64,000 bases of DNA. Source: Pycnococcus provasolii (lineage: Eukaryota > Chlorophyta > Pseudoscourfieldiophyceae > Pseudoscourfieldiales). Positions 37,521 through 47,407 of the stretch are shown in pieces. Below the pieces are notes generated by a model. That model was not told where the DNA came from. It worked only from the letters and a program-made list of their open reading frames with translations, and did not search any database. The first letter of the stretch is position 1, and each line of letters begins with the position of its first letter. The translations under genes were made by a program, and so were the position numbers. The stretch lies in assembly GCA_049487715.1 (NCBI GenBank), contig CP150578.1, positions 62,001 through 126,000 of the forward strand, read 5' to 3'.

Positions 37521-40500
37521 CTACATTCTCGCATTTTCAGGCGTCGGTATTCCGCCGTCGAGGGCAGCCTCGAGAACCTCGTCGACGCGAGTCACCGCAA
37601 CCACCGTCAAGTCCTCCTGCACTTCCGCGGGCACCTCCTCCATGAAGTCCACCTCGTAGTTGCGTTTAGGCAGAATGAGACGACGTATGCCGTAGCGATG
37701 AGCGGCAAGCACCTTCTCCTTGATGCCCCCGACAGGAAGCACGACGCCGCGCAGCGTGATCTCGCCCGTCATTGCCGTGTCGGTACGACAAGGCCGACCT
37801 GTGAGCAAGCTCGCGATGGCACTTGTCACCGTGACGCCCGCGCTCGGCCCATCTTTGGGAACACTGCCAGATGGAAGGTGGATGTGCAAACGCCGGCCGT
37901 CGTTGCTCAAAAAGGAGCGGATGGAACGCTCCTCGTCACTTGACGCGTTGTGAAGCGGGGTGGGAAGCAGCATATCGAGATGACTGAAGATCCACGAGTA
38001 TGCAATCTGGCACGACTCGCGGATCACATCACCCAGCTGCCCCGTGAGCATCAGCGCTGGAACGCCGCCGCCACCGCCACTTGCGAACCCACCTCCTTTG
38101 CCTCCGTTTCCCCCGTTGGGAGACGATGCCGACGCGGAGTATGCCCCACTCAGCTGAACGTTAACCACATCGCCCTTAGGCAGCACCGGCTTTCCGAATC
38201 CACCGTACGGCCCAGAGAAGTCCGCGCTTTTCCCAACACCTACAATGCAGCACTCTACCATCAGCACGTCACCGCCGACGGAAGTCCACGCTAGGCCCGC
38301 CGCGGCACCAGGAATTGCGCTTCTCTGTGTTTCGCTGAGAAGGCTGTCGGATGTTTCAAATCGAGGTTTGCCTAAAACCGTCTGGATGAACTTCTCGTCC
38401 ACCTGAATCGGCTCTAGATGCAGCAGCGCATGCGTAAGCGCGTCGTCGCTAGGCTCCTTCCGATCCGCGGGTACCGGCGGCGGTGGTGGCGGACCAAACT
38501 CCACCGGCTTGGAGGCGGCGGATGGCGACACGGCGCCCGCCGGAGCATCGGAATCCGCAGCCGTCGCCGACGATGCCAACGACGTAAGCAAATTCTGGCG
38601 GTCCACCTCAGCCATCACATTGACCGCAGCGTGCCTACACAGAGCAGCCAGGTGACGACCGAGCGTTCGCACGCCCGCCTCGCGCGTGTAGTGCTCTGCA
38701 AGGTATGCGCAGCTCTCCGGCGGCATGATGAAGTGGCTCGGTGGCACGCCGTGCATGCGAATCGACCGCGGAAGAAGGTGGCGCGACGCGATCGACACTT
38801 TCTCGTCGAGCGTGTATCCGGCGAGGCGAATCAGCTCCATGCGATCGAGGAGCGGGGGCGGTATCATCGAGACGTCGTTTGCCGTTGCGAGGAACACCAC
38901 CTTCGAGAGGTCGAATGGCACGTTCAGGTAGTGATCGACGAACGCATGGTTCTGCTCAGGATCGAGCACCTCCAGTAGAGCGGCAGCTGGGTCACCCCGA
39001 ATGTCCTTGCCTGTTTTGTCGAGCTCGTCGAGCAAGATGACGGGGTCATTGCACCGCGCGCGTCGCATCGCCTCGATGATTCGCCCGGCCATCGCACCCA
39101 CGTACGTTCGACGGTGCCCACGAATGTCCGCTTCGTCGCGCACACCACCGAGACTAACACGCGCGAAAGGTCGTCCAAGTGCCTTTGCGATACTCTGCCC
39201 CAGCGATGTTTTGCCCACGCCAGGTGCTCCGGCGAAGCAAAGAACCGTCTGCGCCGCGGAGAGCTGCGTCGAAGCGGATGAGGGAGGAGCGCGTGCTCGA
39301 GGCGGCGGTTGAACGTTTGTCACCGTCGGCGCATTTCCACCCATACCGCCGTCGGAGGGGTTTTCGGTGCCCGCAGGTGCGCGCCGAACTCCTACACCCT
39401 TGCTGTTCGCCTTGGCCTCCGCCTCTGACGGCGACGGCGACGCCACCACGGTACTAGCATTACCCACAGAGGTGAGCTGCGTGAGCTGCCGCACCGCGAG
39501 GTACTGCACGAGACGCTCCTTGATCTTATCCAAGCCGTAGTGATGCTCGTCTAGGATCTTTCGCGACTCCGCCAGGCTACGCGCGCCGTGCTCTACCACA
39601 CCTCGCGCGCGCAGATCTTCGCTCGACGCACGCCAAGGCAGTTCCGCGAGACACTCGATGTAGGCGCGCGTCGCGGACGCGCCCGGCTGATTCTCACCCA
39701 TGCTCTTCAGGCGCTTGAGTTCACGCGACGCCACCTTGAGCACATCGGGCGGCGGCTGTGCAGCCTTCAGCCTCCGCTCGAGGATGTCGAGGTCCTCTGG
39801 ATCCTCGCCATCCTCCGGGCTCCACTCGTCGTTGGCGCCTCGTCCAGGCGGCGCTTTCGAGGAGCTCGACGCGAACGGCGACGGCCTTGCAATTCCGGGT
39901 ATGTTCAAGACGCCTGGGAGTCGGTTGACATTCTTCGACCGCTGCGCAAGCGTGCCCCTGATCACACCACTGCCACTCGCACCAGCCTCGCCGCCCACCT
40001 GCCTTGTGATGAGCCTAAGAATCAGCTCCGCCGTGTCCTCCTCATTCTCGCTCGCGAGCAGCTCGAGGCGCTCGAGCAGAGTCGCCTCGGAAGCGCCGGC
40101 GAGCAGCCAAGCGAGCTGCGGCGGTGGCGCGGATGCGAGAGCTGCGGCGACGTGGCGCACCGCAGCTCTTCCCAGCCGGCGCTGCAGTCTGCTTACTAGC
40201 GCACGTGCCGCGGCACGAAGTCGCGTCACCGGCGGGTCGACGTCGGGCGGCACGTCATCCATGTCGCCTCCACCGCTCTTCAGGGCAGCGGGTACTCCCC
40301 AGTTGCTCGCGCCTCCCTCGAAGTCCTCCGGCGTGAGGTCAATCTGAGTCACCTTTGCGCGCAGGTATGCCGCGGACGTGTCGACGCTATCAATGCGAAA
40401 CCTGCACACGCCCTGAAGAAGGAGGGCAAACGACCTTGGATTTTCGGTACGCACGAGCTGCATGACGCGCGCGGCTGTTCCGACGGGGAACAGGCCGCCG

Positions 40501-41066
40501 CCGTTTGTTTTTTCGTGGTTTCCGCTTTCGTGTTCTCCGGAGTTGTTTTCGAACGGCGACGGTTCGTCCGCCGGTGACGTCGACGCATCGCCGTTGGTTG
40601 GCTGCGAGAGGAACGGCACGACGCCGACCATGAGGTCCTTGGCGTTCCCCGAGTTGGTTTTGGCGTCCGTGAGGAGGTGTTCAATGAGAGAGATGGACGC
40701 CGCGCCTGACGCCTCGAATCGCATCACGCCGTACGGCAGCAGGACGTTATCAGGCAGTGCGAGGACGGGTAAGGTGGCTTGTTGCGCGCCAGCGGAAGGG
40801 GGACCTCCTCCTCCTCCTGATGCGCCTCCAGGTCCTCCTGAAAAAACTGCTGAACCAGCACCACCCCCAGGAACGGAAACGCCGAGACGAACACCCCCTG
40901 ACGCCAAGTTGAAATCCAAACCATCCAAATGAGTTCCCACCATCGAATTCCCACCCTCCAACGCCATCACGGAACCACCACCATCCAAGGGCAAACCACC
41001 TGCAAGCAGAGAGCCTGTTATCATCATGGACACTTCACCACTGTGAGGCAAAGAGTGAGACAGCAT
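37521..41066 (-). CDS. LON2: peroxisomal Lon protease
   Basis: The 1181-residue Lon protease has an N-terminal LON domain (about 98-360, LPVLALPDNVLLPYG), an AAA+ module with Walker A GAPGVGKT (613-620) and Walker B VILLDELDK (676-684), and a Ser-Lys protease domain (Ser1075 in KDGPSAG; Lys1116 in GGIKEK). It ends in ARM, which fits the PTS1 consensus [SAC]-[KRH]-[LM], and it lacks an obvious mitochondrial presequence. This indicates the peroxisomal LON2 class, which degrades damaged matrix proteins and helps matrix import. Gly- and Pro-rich inserts (about 55-95, 840-870, 980-1000) make it longer than plant LON2 (about 890). Confidence 0.94.
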   Translation of the reverse strand: MLSHSLPHSGEVSMMITGSLLAGGLPLDGGGSVMALEGGNSMVGTHLDGLDFNLASGGVRLGVSVPGGGAGSAVFSGGPGGASGGGGGPPSAGAQQATLPVLALPDNVLLPYGVMRFEASGAASISLIEHLLTDAKTNSGNAKDLMVGVVPFLSQPTNGDASTSPADEPSPFENNSGEHESGNHEKTNGGGLFPVGTAARVMQLVRTENPRSFALLLQGVCRFRIDSVDTSAAYLRAKVTQIDLTPEDFEGGASNWGVPAALKSGGGDMDDVPPDVDPPVTRLRAAARALVSRLQRRLGRAAVRHVAAALASAPPPQLAWLLAGASEATLLERLELLASENEEDTAELILRLITRQVGGEAGASGSGVIRGTLAQRSKNVNRLPGVLNIPGIARPSPFASSSSKAPPGRGANDEWSPEDGEDPEDLDILERRLKAAQPPPDVLKVASRELKRLKSMGENQPGASATRAYIECLAELPWRASSEDLRARGVVEHGARSLAESRKILDEHHYGLDKIKERLVQYLAVRQLTQLTSVGNASTVVASPSPSEAEAKANSKGVGVRRAPAGTENPSDGGMGGNAPTVTNVQPPPRARAPPSSASTQLSAAQTVLCFAGAPGVGKTSLGQSIAKALGRPFARVSLGGVRDEADIRGHRRTYVGAMAGRIIEAMRRARCNDPVILLDELDKTGKDIRGDPAAALLEVLDPEQNHAFVDHYLNVPFDLSKVVFLATANDVSMIPPPLLDRMELIRLAGYTLDEKVSIASRHLLPRSIRMHGVPPSHFIMPPESCAYLAEHYTREAGVRTLGRHLAALCRHAAVNVMAEVDRQNLLTSLASSATAADSDAPAGAVSPSAASKPVEFGPPPPPPVPADRKEPSDDALTHALLHLEPIQVDEKFIQTVLGKPRFETSDSLLSETQRSAIPGAAAGLAWTSVGGDVLMVECCIVGVGKSADFSGPYGGFGKPVLPKGDVVNVQLSGAYSASASSPNGGNGGKGGGFASGGGGGVPALMLTGQLGDVIRESCQIAYSWIFSHLDMLLPTPLHNASSDEERSIRSFLSNDGRRLHIHLPSGSVPKDGPSAGVTVTSAIASLLTGRPCRTDTAMTGEITLRGVVLPVGGIKEKVLAAHRYGIRRLILPKRNYEVDFMEEVPAEVQEDLTVVAVTRVDEVLEAALDGGIPTPENARM

Positions 41067-41537
41067 CTCTCAAGCAACACCTGTGGATGTCACTACGTAC
41101 TTATGATAAAAACAGAAAGGGGATGTGAAGAATGATTCACAAGCCTGAAGGTTGACGTGGCGCTCCCGAGTCCAGAGCCCCAGGGGGGGGGGGAGCAGGC
41201 CCTTTTTTGTTTCCCTGGGAGGCCCTGGCTGCCTGGGAGGTGGGGGCCTTGGGGGGCGGGACGGGACCCCTGCAGCCGGATAAGAACTCGACGGGAAAAA
41301 TAACCTCGTCCCGACTTGGTTTGGTCCCGAAGGGTTCTTTTTCCGTGCAGAAACTACTTTCCGAAAGTTTCGTGTCCCGCTCCTTCTCACCGACATACTT
41401 TTTTCCGCACGTGGTCCCTCTCCCTCCCTGCGAAGAACAAGGTGGGACCCGCCCAACCCCTAGTCTAGTCTAGTACGGGGCCCCAAACGATACGTAGCTG
41501 TCAGCGTCACAAGTCACATACATCCTATAGTCTACTT
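41067..41537. other. spacer upstream of LON2 / 3' of YabN-like gene
   Basis: No gene. It has a G/C-rich block (41175-41290) with GGGGGG and CCTGGGAGG repeats and a GGGGCCCC octamer at 41477-41484. No telomere-type array is seen. Confidence 0.6.
41477..41484. promoter_or_regulatory. GGGGCCCC element upstream of LON2
   Basis: A perfect octamer 411 bases upstream of the LON2 start and 54 bases beyond the 3' end of the YabN-like gene. Same element as in four other spacers. Confidence 0.3.
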
Positions 41538-42923
41538 TTACTTATCCATATCCACAACGTGCGCATTTGCTCTCTGCAGCACGCCATTCCAGCCGTCGAC
41601 GCACAAACCTTGCACCTCCGCGCACAAAAGTAAAGTGTGGGCGAGCGCATCGCCCGAAGCGGACAGCAAAGACTCCTCGGCGGCGTCGGCGTCGGACATG
41701 TCACTGGCGGCGGAATCGAGTTTGTCCGCACATGCGCGTAGAGCGTGTGCGTAGATGCGTAGCGAGTCCGCGACGTCGACGTCCGTGTCGGCGTCGTAAC
41801 TCCTGCGGTGCGCCGCCGCGACGAGCGACGTGATGTCTGTGGAGCGTCGCGGAGGCACGTACACGCTTGTCATCACATCGACATCGACGCGATCAAGCTC
41901 GTACAGAGGTATGCGCTCGACGCGCTGCTCGACTTCGTCGCACGCGATGGATGCTCTGCTTGACTCCGTCGTCGACCGAGCAAGTGACGCGTCAATTGCC
42001 CGGTCGACGACAGATGACGATTCCGCCGCGCCGTGCTCGCGTCCGCCCGCAGCATGCACGACGGACACCTCGTGCTCGTCGTCGTATCCCACCTCAAACA
42101 GGCACAGCTTGAGCTCGCTAGCAACGTGCTGCGTGCACACCTGCGCGTACAGAGCGGGTGTCGCCGTATGGCACATCGACGCCGGGAAAGGTGCGTGAGA
42201 AATCACATCCATGGCGTCGTGTATGACGAGCCCAGGTTCGAACATGTCAACGCCGAGCGCGGCGAGCGTGGGCTCGACAAAGCTCACACCGCACACGACT
42301 CGCACTTCCACATCGCTCGTGGAATTCTGTATCTTCACCGCCGCGGACTCCGCGACCGTCGGGTCTCCAGGAACGGCGTACGCAATCATGCCAGGTTGTG
42401 TTCGAGCCTCCTGCACGACGTACTTCAGGATGCCGTCGTACGTCTCTTGAAACGACGACGCGTGCTCGTAGAACTCGTCAAGCGGCTTAACTTTCGCCTG
42501 TATTGCCGGCGGAAGCTGCGCAAGTGTTGGGTGTGCCTTTGTTCTCGTGAGAATAACACGCGCGTCGACCAAGGCGGCGAGCGCCTCGAGCGTGAGGTGG
42601 CGCGCTCCACACGGCCCCAGTCCAACGACGGCGATGTCAGGCGAGTGCTGCGACGTCTTCCGATCAGATTCCGTCGCACTGGCCGGCACTGAGCTGTGCG
42701 TGGACCCTGACGACGACGCATGCGAACGCCAACATCGATTCGCCACTAATCGAATGCAACTATCCCTACGAGGTTCACCGAAGAGAAGAAAAAGGGGAGG
42801 ACGAATTGAAGCCGAAGACAAAGACGAAGTAGGATGACGAGCACACACCCCCGAACGGTGTCTTAAAAGAGTCGTAGTATGTGAAGAGCGAGGCCGTGTA
42901 TGACGGGGACGGGGAGGCGCCAT
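41538..42923 (-). CDS. YabN-like protein: tetrapyrrole-methylase-fold domain with degenerate MazG-like tail
   Basis: The 461-residue protein has an Arg/Ser-rich organellar-type presequence (1-90) and a domain of the tetrapyrrole (SAM) methylase fold (about 95-345). Landmarks are VVGLGPCGARHLTLEAL, LDEFYEHASSFQETYDGI, YAVPGDPTVAESAAV and VVCGVSFVEPTLAALGVD, then VERIPLYELDR. This series is the N-terminal part of bacterial YabN. In YabN a MazG pyrophosphatase follows. Here the tail (about 385-445) keeps only an outline (GDALAHTLLLCAEV) and lacks the paired Glu metal ligands. The true methylase substrate of YabN is unknown. A eukaryotic, organelle-targeted version is unusual and suggests an old bacterial origin. 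Confidence 0.78.
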   Translation of the reverse strand: MAPPRPRHTRPRSSHTTTLLRHRSGVCARHPTSSLSSASIRPPLFLLFGEPRRDSCIRLVANRCWRSHASSSGSTHSSVPASATESDRKTSQHSPDIAVVGLGPCGARHLTLEALAALVDARVILTRTKAHPTLAQLPPAIQAKVKPLDEFYEHASSFQETYDGILKYVVQEARTQPGMIAYAVPGDPTVAESAAVKIQNSTSDVEVRVVCGVSFVEPTLAALGVDMFEPGLVIHDAMDVISHAPFPASMCHTATPALYAQVCTQHVASELKLCLFEVGYDDEHEVSVVHAAGGREHGAAESSSVVDRAIDASLARSTTESSRASIACDEVEQRVERIPLYELDRVDVDVMTSVYVPPRRSTDITSLVAAAHRRSYDADTDVDVADSLRIYAHALRACADKLDSAASDMSDADAAEESLLSASGDALAHTLLLCAEVQGLCVDGWNGVLQRANAHVVDMDK

Positions 42924-42991
42924 GGTGGGACCTGTTGGGAATGGTGGGACCCACCCAAGCTGATAAGGGATGAGGAACGGGGGGGGTTACC

Positions 42992-43141
42992 TTTAGGGTT
43001 TCAAGACGAACTAGGGTTAGGGGGAGCGGGATCCTCATTCCTACCCTAAGAGGACTCCTAATATTAAGAGGGAGAGAGGGTTAGGGTTTAGGAAGGGGTC
43101 TTCATGATTAGGGTTAGGGTTAGGGTTAGGGTTAGGGTTAG
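42992..43141 (-). repeat. interstitial telomere-type (TTAGGG)n arrays
   Basis: Scattered TTAGGG units from 42992 to 43100, then six perfect TTAGGG copies at 43107-43141. They fill the 338-base divergent spacer between the YabN-like gene (-, start 42923) and STT3 (+, start 43262). Nothing else is seen there. Confidence 0.95.
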
Positions 43142-43261
43142 GTGAAAACCCTTAGTTAGTCCAGTGTTAGTTTCCACTTTCAACTTTCAAGGAGGGCTGT
43201 TTCTTCTCGAAGAGTTAGTTGTCCCACCCAGATCGGATCATTCTCGCGCGATCGGGACGCC

Positions 43262-45712
43262 ATGGCGAAGCCGTCCTCCGCTCCGGCTGCTCCTCCTGTA
43301 GTTAAGAAACCTCACTCGTTAATGGGATTCTCTCAAGTCTTATCAGGATGGTCGTCGTTCGTGTACGTGGTACTGCTAGCACACGCCGCCTACTACGCGT
43401 ACGACATACGCCTCTTCGCGGTACGCAACTATGGACGAATCATACACGAATTCGACCCGTGGTTCAACTTCAGAGCGACGCAGTACCTTGAAGCGAACGG
43501 GGCAGAGCGATTCTTCAAGTGGTTCGACTACATGGTCTGGTACCCGCTCGGACGACCCGTTGGCACCACAATCTACCCAGGAATGCAATTCACCGCCGTG
43601 TACATCTACCGCGCGGCGCAGGCACTCCTCGGGCCGGAGAAAGCCATGTCGCTCAACGACGTGTGCGTCTTCATGCCCGCGTGGTTCGGTGTCGTCGCGA
43701 CTCTTCTGGTGGGCATGCTCGCTTACGAGTGCTCCGGATCCGCGCAGGCGGGAGTCGCCGCGTCGCTCGTCATGGCTGTCATCCCGAGCCACATCATGCG
43801 CGCTATCGCCGGCGGATTCGACAACGAGAGCGTCGCCATCACCGCTATGGTGCTCACGTTCTACCTCTGGACGAGGAGCGTGCGCAACAAAGGTAGCTGG
43901 CCGTTTGGAATTCTCGCGGGACTCGCGTACTTCTACATGGTCGCCACGTGGGGAGGATTCGTGTTCGTCCTGAACCTCGTCGCAGTCCACGCTTTCGTGC
44001 TCGTCGTGACCGGGAAGTACACGCACGGGCTGCACAAGTCGTACACGCTCTTCTACATCATCGGAACCGTGCTCGCAATCCAGGTGCCCATCGTGAACCT
44101 CACGCCGCTGAAGTCCATGGAGCAGCTGAGCGCACTTCTCGTCTTCGCAGGCATGCAGGTGTGGGCATTCATGGAGTACCGCATCGAGGCGAAGAAGGCT
44201 AAGACGTTCGCGGAGAAGTGGCAGGTTCGCATTCCGATCATCACGGCGGCAGCCATGGCTGGCGTTGCGGTGATCATCGCGCTCATCCCCACCGGGTACT
44301 TTGGACCGCTCAGCACACGAGTGCGCGGATTGTTCATCAAGCACACGCGAACGGGCAATCCTCTCGTCGACAGTGTTGCCGAGCACCAGCCCGCCAACTC
44401 CGACGCGTACTGGCACTACCTACACTACGCATGCTACTACGCGCCGTTCGGGTTCCTGTTCTCGTTCGTGCGAGGAACGCCCGGCGCGCTGTTCGTCGTC
44501 ATATACTCCGCGGTGTCGTACTACTTCTCGTCGAAGATGAACCGCCTCATCATCCTCATGGGGCCCATCGCATCCGTGGCATCTGGAATCGCCATTGGCT
44601 ATGCCAGTGAGTGGTGCCTCGATCAGGTGGACATGTTCTTCGCGGACTTCCTCAACATTCAGCTGCCACCGCTCACGCGGCGTGCGGCGGCAGCACTGAA
44701 GGAGAAGGAGGAGGCTGCGAAATCAGCCGCCGCCGCGTCTACCACGCCCGCCGCCGCAACCACCAACACGCCTGGCAAGGGAAAACGATCCAAGGACTCC
44801 GCGTCGACGTCGTCAAAGGAATCTGGAGATGCCATGAGCACGCTGGAAGAGACGATCGGCAAGCCGCTTCGCGGCGTGTACAACTCGCCCATCGCCAAGA
44901 TTATCCGCATCGTCGCCGCCGTCGCTTTTGTGGTGCAGACATACACGTACACCCGCGAATTCTTCTCGTTTTCGTACTCGTTTGCTGAGCAGACGAGCCA
45001 GCCTCAGATTGTGTTCAAGGGCCAGTTGCGCGACGGACGAACGATCACGGTGAACGATTACGTCGAGAGCTACGAGTGGCTTCGTGACAACACGCCCGAG
45101 GATGCGCGCATTATGGCATGGTGGGATTACGGCTACCAGATCACGGGCATTGCAAATCGAACGAGCGTGGCAGATGGCAACACATGGAATCTCGAGCACA
45201 TCGCGCTGATTGGCAGAGCGCTCACGTCGAGCGAGAAGAAGGCGCACAAGATTGTGCGCCATCTTGCTGACTACGTGCTTGTTTGGGCGGGAGGAGGCGG
45301 TGACGACCTTGCCAAGTCGCCGCACATTGCTCGTATTGGCACATCCGTCTACCATGACATCTGCCCGAATGATCCGCTGTGCCGCGGATTTGGTTTCTAC
45401 GACCAGCAACGCACGCCCACACCCAGCATGGCAGCAAGCCTTCTGTACAAAATGGTGATGCACAATCACGCGCCAGATGTGACGGTGGACGATACGCTTT
45501 TCAAGGAGGTGTACTCGTCCAAGTACGGCAAGGTGCGAATCTTCAAGGTGCTGAAGGTGAGCAAAAAGTCGAAAAAATGGGTGGCTGATCCCGCGAATCG
45601 CAAGTGCGATCGCCCAGGATCATGGTACTGCCCTGGCCAGTATCCACCAGACTTGCCTGGTCCGCCGGAGACATTCCGCCAGCTCAACTACGATGAGGCG
45701 AACAAGGATTAA
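43262..45712 (+). CDS. STT3: STT3, catalytic subunit of oligosaccharyltransferase
   Basis: The 816-residue protein transfers Glc3Man9GlcNAc2 from dolichol to Asn-X-Ser/Thr in the ER lumen. It has about 12-13 membrane helices (30-480) and a lumenal C-terminal domain. The first catalytic motif is HEFDPWFNFR (near 60), where Asp binds the metal. The WWDYG motif lies at about 620-624 and is followed by SVADGNTWNLEHI, the SVDNNTWN-like segment. A Lys/Ala/Ser/Thr-rich loop (about 475-525, KEKEEAAKSAAAAS) interrupts the last membrane helices. Its length is between STT3A (705) and STT3B (826), closer to the latter. The ATG at 43262 has a good CGCCATGG context. Confidence 0.96.
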   Translation: MAKPSSAPAAPPVVKKPHSLMGFSQVLSGWSSFVYVVLLAHAAYYAYDIRLFAVRNYGRIIHEFDPWFNFRATQYLEANGAERFFKWFDYMVWYPLGRPVGTTIYPGMQFTAVYIYRAAQALLGPEKAMSLNDVCVFMPAWFGVVATLLVGMLAYECSGSAQAGVAASLVMAVIPSHIMRAIAGGFDNESVAITAMVLTFYLWTRSVRNKGSWPFGILAGLAYFYMVATWGGFVFVLNLVAVHAFVLVVTGKYTHGLHKSYTLFYIIGTVLAIQVPIVNLTPLKSMEQLSALLVFAGMQVWAFMEYRIEAKKAKTFAEKWQVRIPIITAAAMAGVAVIIALIPTGYFGPLSTRVRGLFIKHTRTGNPLVDSVAEHQPANSDAYWHYLHYACYYAPFGFLFSFVRGTPGALFVVIYSAVSYYFSSKMNRLIILMGPIASVASGIAIGYASEWCLDQVDMFFADFLNIQLPPLTRRAAAALKEKEEAAKSAAAASTTPAAATTNTPGKGKRSKDSASTSSKESGDAMSTLEETIGKPLRGVYNSPIAKIIRIVAAVAFVVQTYTYTREFFSFSYSFAEQTSQPQIVFKGQLRDGRTITVNDYVESYEWLRDNTPEDARIMAWWDYGYQITGIANRTSVADGNTWNLEHIALIGRALTSSEKKAHKIVRHLADYVLVWAGGGGDDLAKSPHIARIGTSVYHDICPNDPLCRGFGFYDQQRTPTPSMAASLLYKMVMHNHAPDVTVDDTLFKEVYSSKYGKVRIFKVLKVSKKSKKWVADPANRKCDRPGSWYCPGQYPPDLPGPPETFRQLNYDEANKD

Positions 45713-46228
45713 ATGTGCAAGATGCTTTTTTTTTGCTTGCTGAGTCCGCACTATCGTAGTGGGATTTATGCAGCTCAGCTCAGCTCACTTCACTTCATTT
45801 CTTTTCTTTTCTGCTGAATGAATGGGTTTGCAGAAAGAATTTTCTTGTGTGAAGAGAGAGTGTGAGTGTGTGAGTGTGTGTGAGTGTGAGTGTGCTTGTA
45901 GGGCGGATTTGTGGTTAGGGATTGGATTGGATCGATGGCTGAGTGTTGGAGACGGAGGTGGTGATGGAGGGAGGGTGAGAGTGTGTGAGAGGAGGAGGAG
46001 GAGGACTTTTCAACAACATCTGTTTCGTAACAAAACTATGACATGTTTTTTTTCCTTCCGAACCTTACTTTTACAATACATTGTGTATTGTACAACAATA
46101 CGTGATCGTATTATTATATACATACTGTCTATGTATACAGATTTGACTGAGCAGTCAAAATGAATGAAAGGTACACACCCTCACACCCTCACCCTCACCC
46201 GTCTTTTCGCAAACTGAGAAACCGCCAC
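45713..46228. other. convergent spacer, STT3 / DcpS
   Basis: No gene. It contains a GTGTGAGTGTGAGTG microsatellite (45855-45897), CAGCTCAGCTCAG/CTTCACTTCA short repeats (45771-45800), and AT-rich sequence. It is the longest convergent spacer and has no telomere-type units. Confidence 0.65.
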
Positions 46229-47407
46229 TTAACCGCTGAGATTCTGAAACTTCTTCCAAAGCTTGTCCGTAGCCCCAAGCCTGCACGTGAGATTCGCCTT
46301 CTTGTAGAAGGATCCGTCGCACTTGAGGTTGTCAATGATGTCTTCGAGCAGGTGCGCCCGCTCAGTATTAATACCAAAGTCCACGCCGTCGACAGACGTG
46401 TAGTGCACGTGAAAGTGGTAGAACTGTGGCGGGTAGTGCACGAAGACACGCAGCGCATTTCGTGGCGTTCCATACACTTCTTCGATGCGTTTCGTTCCCT
46501 CGTCGAGCATGTGGCTGAGCAAGGGAATGTGCTCATCCGTGAGATCGCGTATGCTTTTGACGTCCGAGCGGTGGCACAAGCCGAGGCAGTAGAGGTTTTT
46601 CGTCGAGTCGTGGTTCTTGAGAACGTGTTTGTTTTCGTTGTCGCTGGGGCACACGTCCGGGTGCGTCGACCACTTCGGGTCGACGTTCAGGAGCATGTCT
46701 TTGTCGTTGAAGAGAAGTCGTTCTTTTTCCTTTTCACCTGCGAGAATTTTGTACACCCACGCGATTGCCCCCGCTGGTATGTCGTTGATGTACGGCAGGT
46801 GAGCTGACAGGTAGTCCGCCGGCGTCTCTCGAACCATGTACGTTGGTGTGGCTGTGTTTCTGAGAACGTGTTTTTCGTGCAGTTTGTTTCGCGCCTCTTC
46901 ATCGGCGACAGAGTCGGGAAGCATGTGTGCGCACACGACGTCGACCGCGATCGACGCCGGCACTTCGCACGTGTAGTACCCGTATTCCGTGCCACTGTAC
47001 GGCATGCGCGGCTTGAGCTTGGAAGGCTGCGCGACCATTTGGTTTAACAGCATTTGAATTTCTTCTTCCGAGGACGGCAGAGGCGTTTGCCTAATTTTCA
47101 AAAGCACAGGCGGACTGATAGCAAGTGCCGACGACTCTTTTACTACATCAGAGGCACGTTCTTCTTTCACGTGGAGGTGTGCCGTGACCGCAAGGGCTGA
47201 GTCCTGGTTGGACAAAACTTCACGCAAAGAAACCTGTGAGACGGATGACATGTGATGAGGAGCTGACGACGCGGCATCAGCAGAGCCAACGAAAGAAGGA
47301 GGAGGAGAAGCGCCAACAAAGAGGCCTGCACATGACCATTTCATTCGCTTAGACGCATGTGCAGGCACATCCTCGTCACGCACGCTCGTTGTTGTTGGCG
47401 GCGACAT
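46229..47407 (-). CDS. DCPS: scavenger mRNA decapping enzyme DcpS
   Basis: The 392-residue HIT-family pyrophosphatase hydrolyses m7GpppN caps left by 3'-5' mRNA decay. The HIT motif His-x-His-x-His is in FYHFHVHYTSV (about 325-335). The N-terminal dimerisation half (about 90-230) holds YGYYTCEVPASI and VRETPADYLSAHLPYI. The central hinge leads to WSTHPDVCPSDNENKHVLKNHDSTKNLYCLGLCHRSDVKSIRDLT, matching DcpS. The first 85 residues are Ser/Ala-rich and poorly conserved. Cytosolic or nuclear location is expected. Confidence 0.93.
   Translation of the reverse strand: MSPPTTTSVRDEDVPAHASKRMKWSCAGLFVGASPPPSFVGSADAASSAPHHMSSVSQVSLREVLSNQDSALAVTAHLHVKEERASDVVKESSALAISPPVLLKIRQTPLPSSEEEIQMLLNQMVAQPSKLKPRMPYSGTEYGYYTCEVPASIAVDVVCAHMLPDSVADEEARNKLHEKHVLRNTATPTYMVRETPADYLSAHLPYINDIPAGAIAWVYKILAGEKEKERLLFNDKDMLLNVDPKWSTHPDVCPSDNENKHVLKNHDSTKNLYCLGLCHRSDVKSIRDLTDEHIPLLSHMLDEGTKRIEEVYGTPRNALRVFVHYPPQFYHFHVHYTSVDGVDFGINTERAHLLEDIIDNLKCDGSFYKKANLTCRLGATDKLWKKFQNLSG

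Noticed and set aside
45855-45897. GTGAG-rich tract as a splice donor cluster
   Set aside because: It is a microsatellite in the convergent STT3/DcpS spacer, outside any gene.
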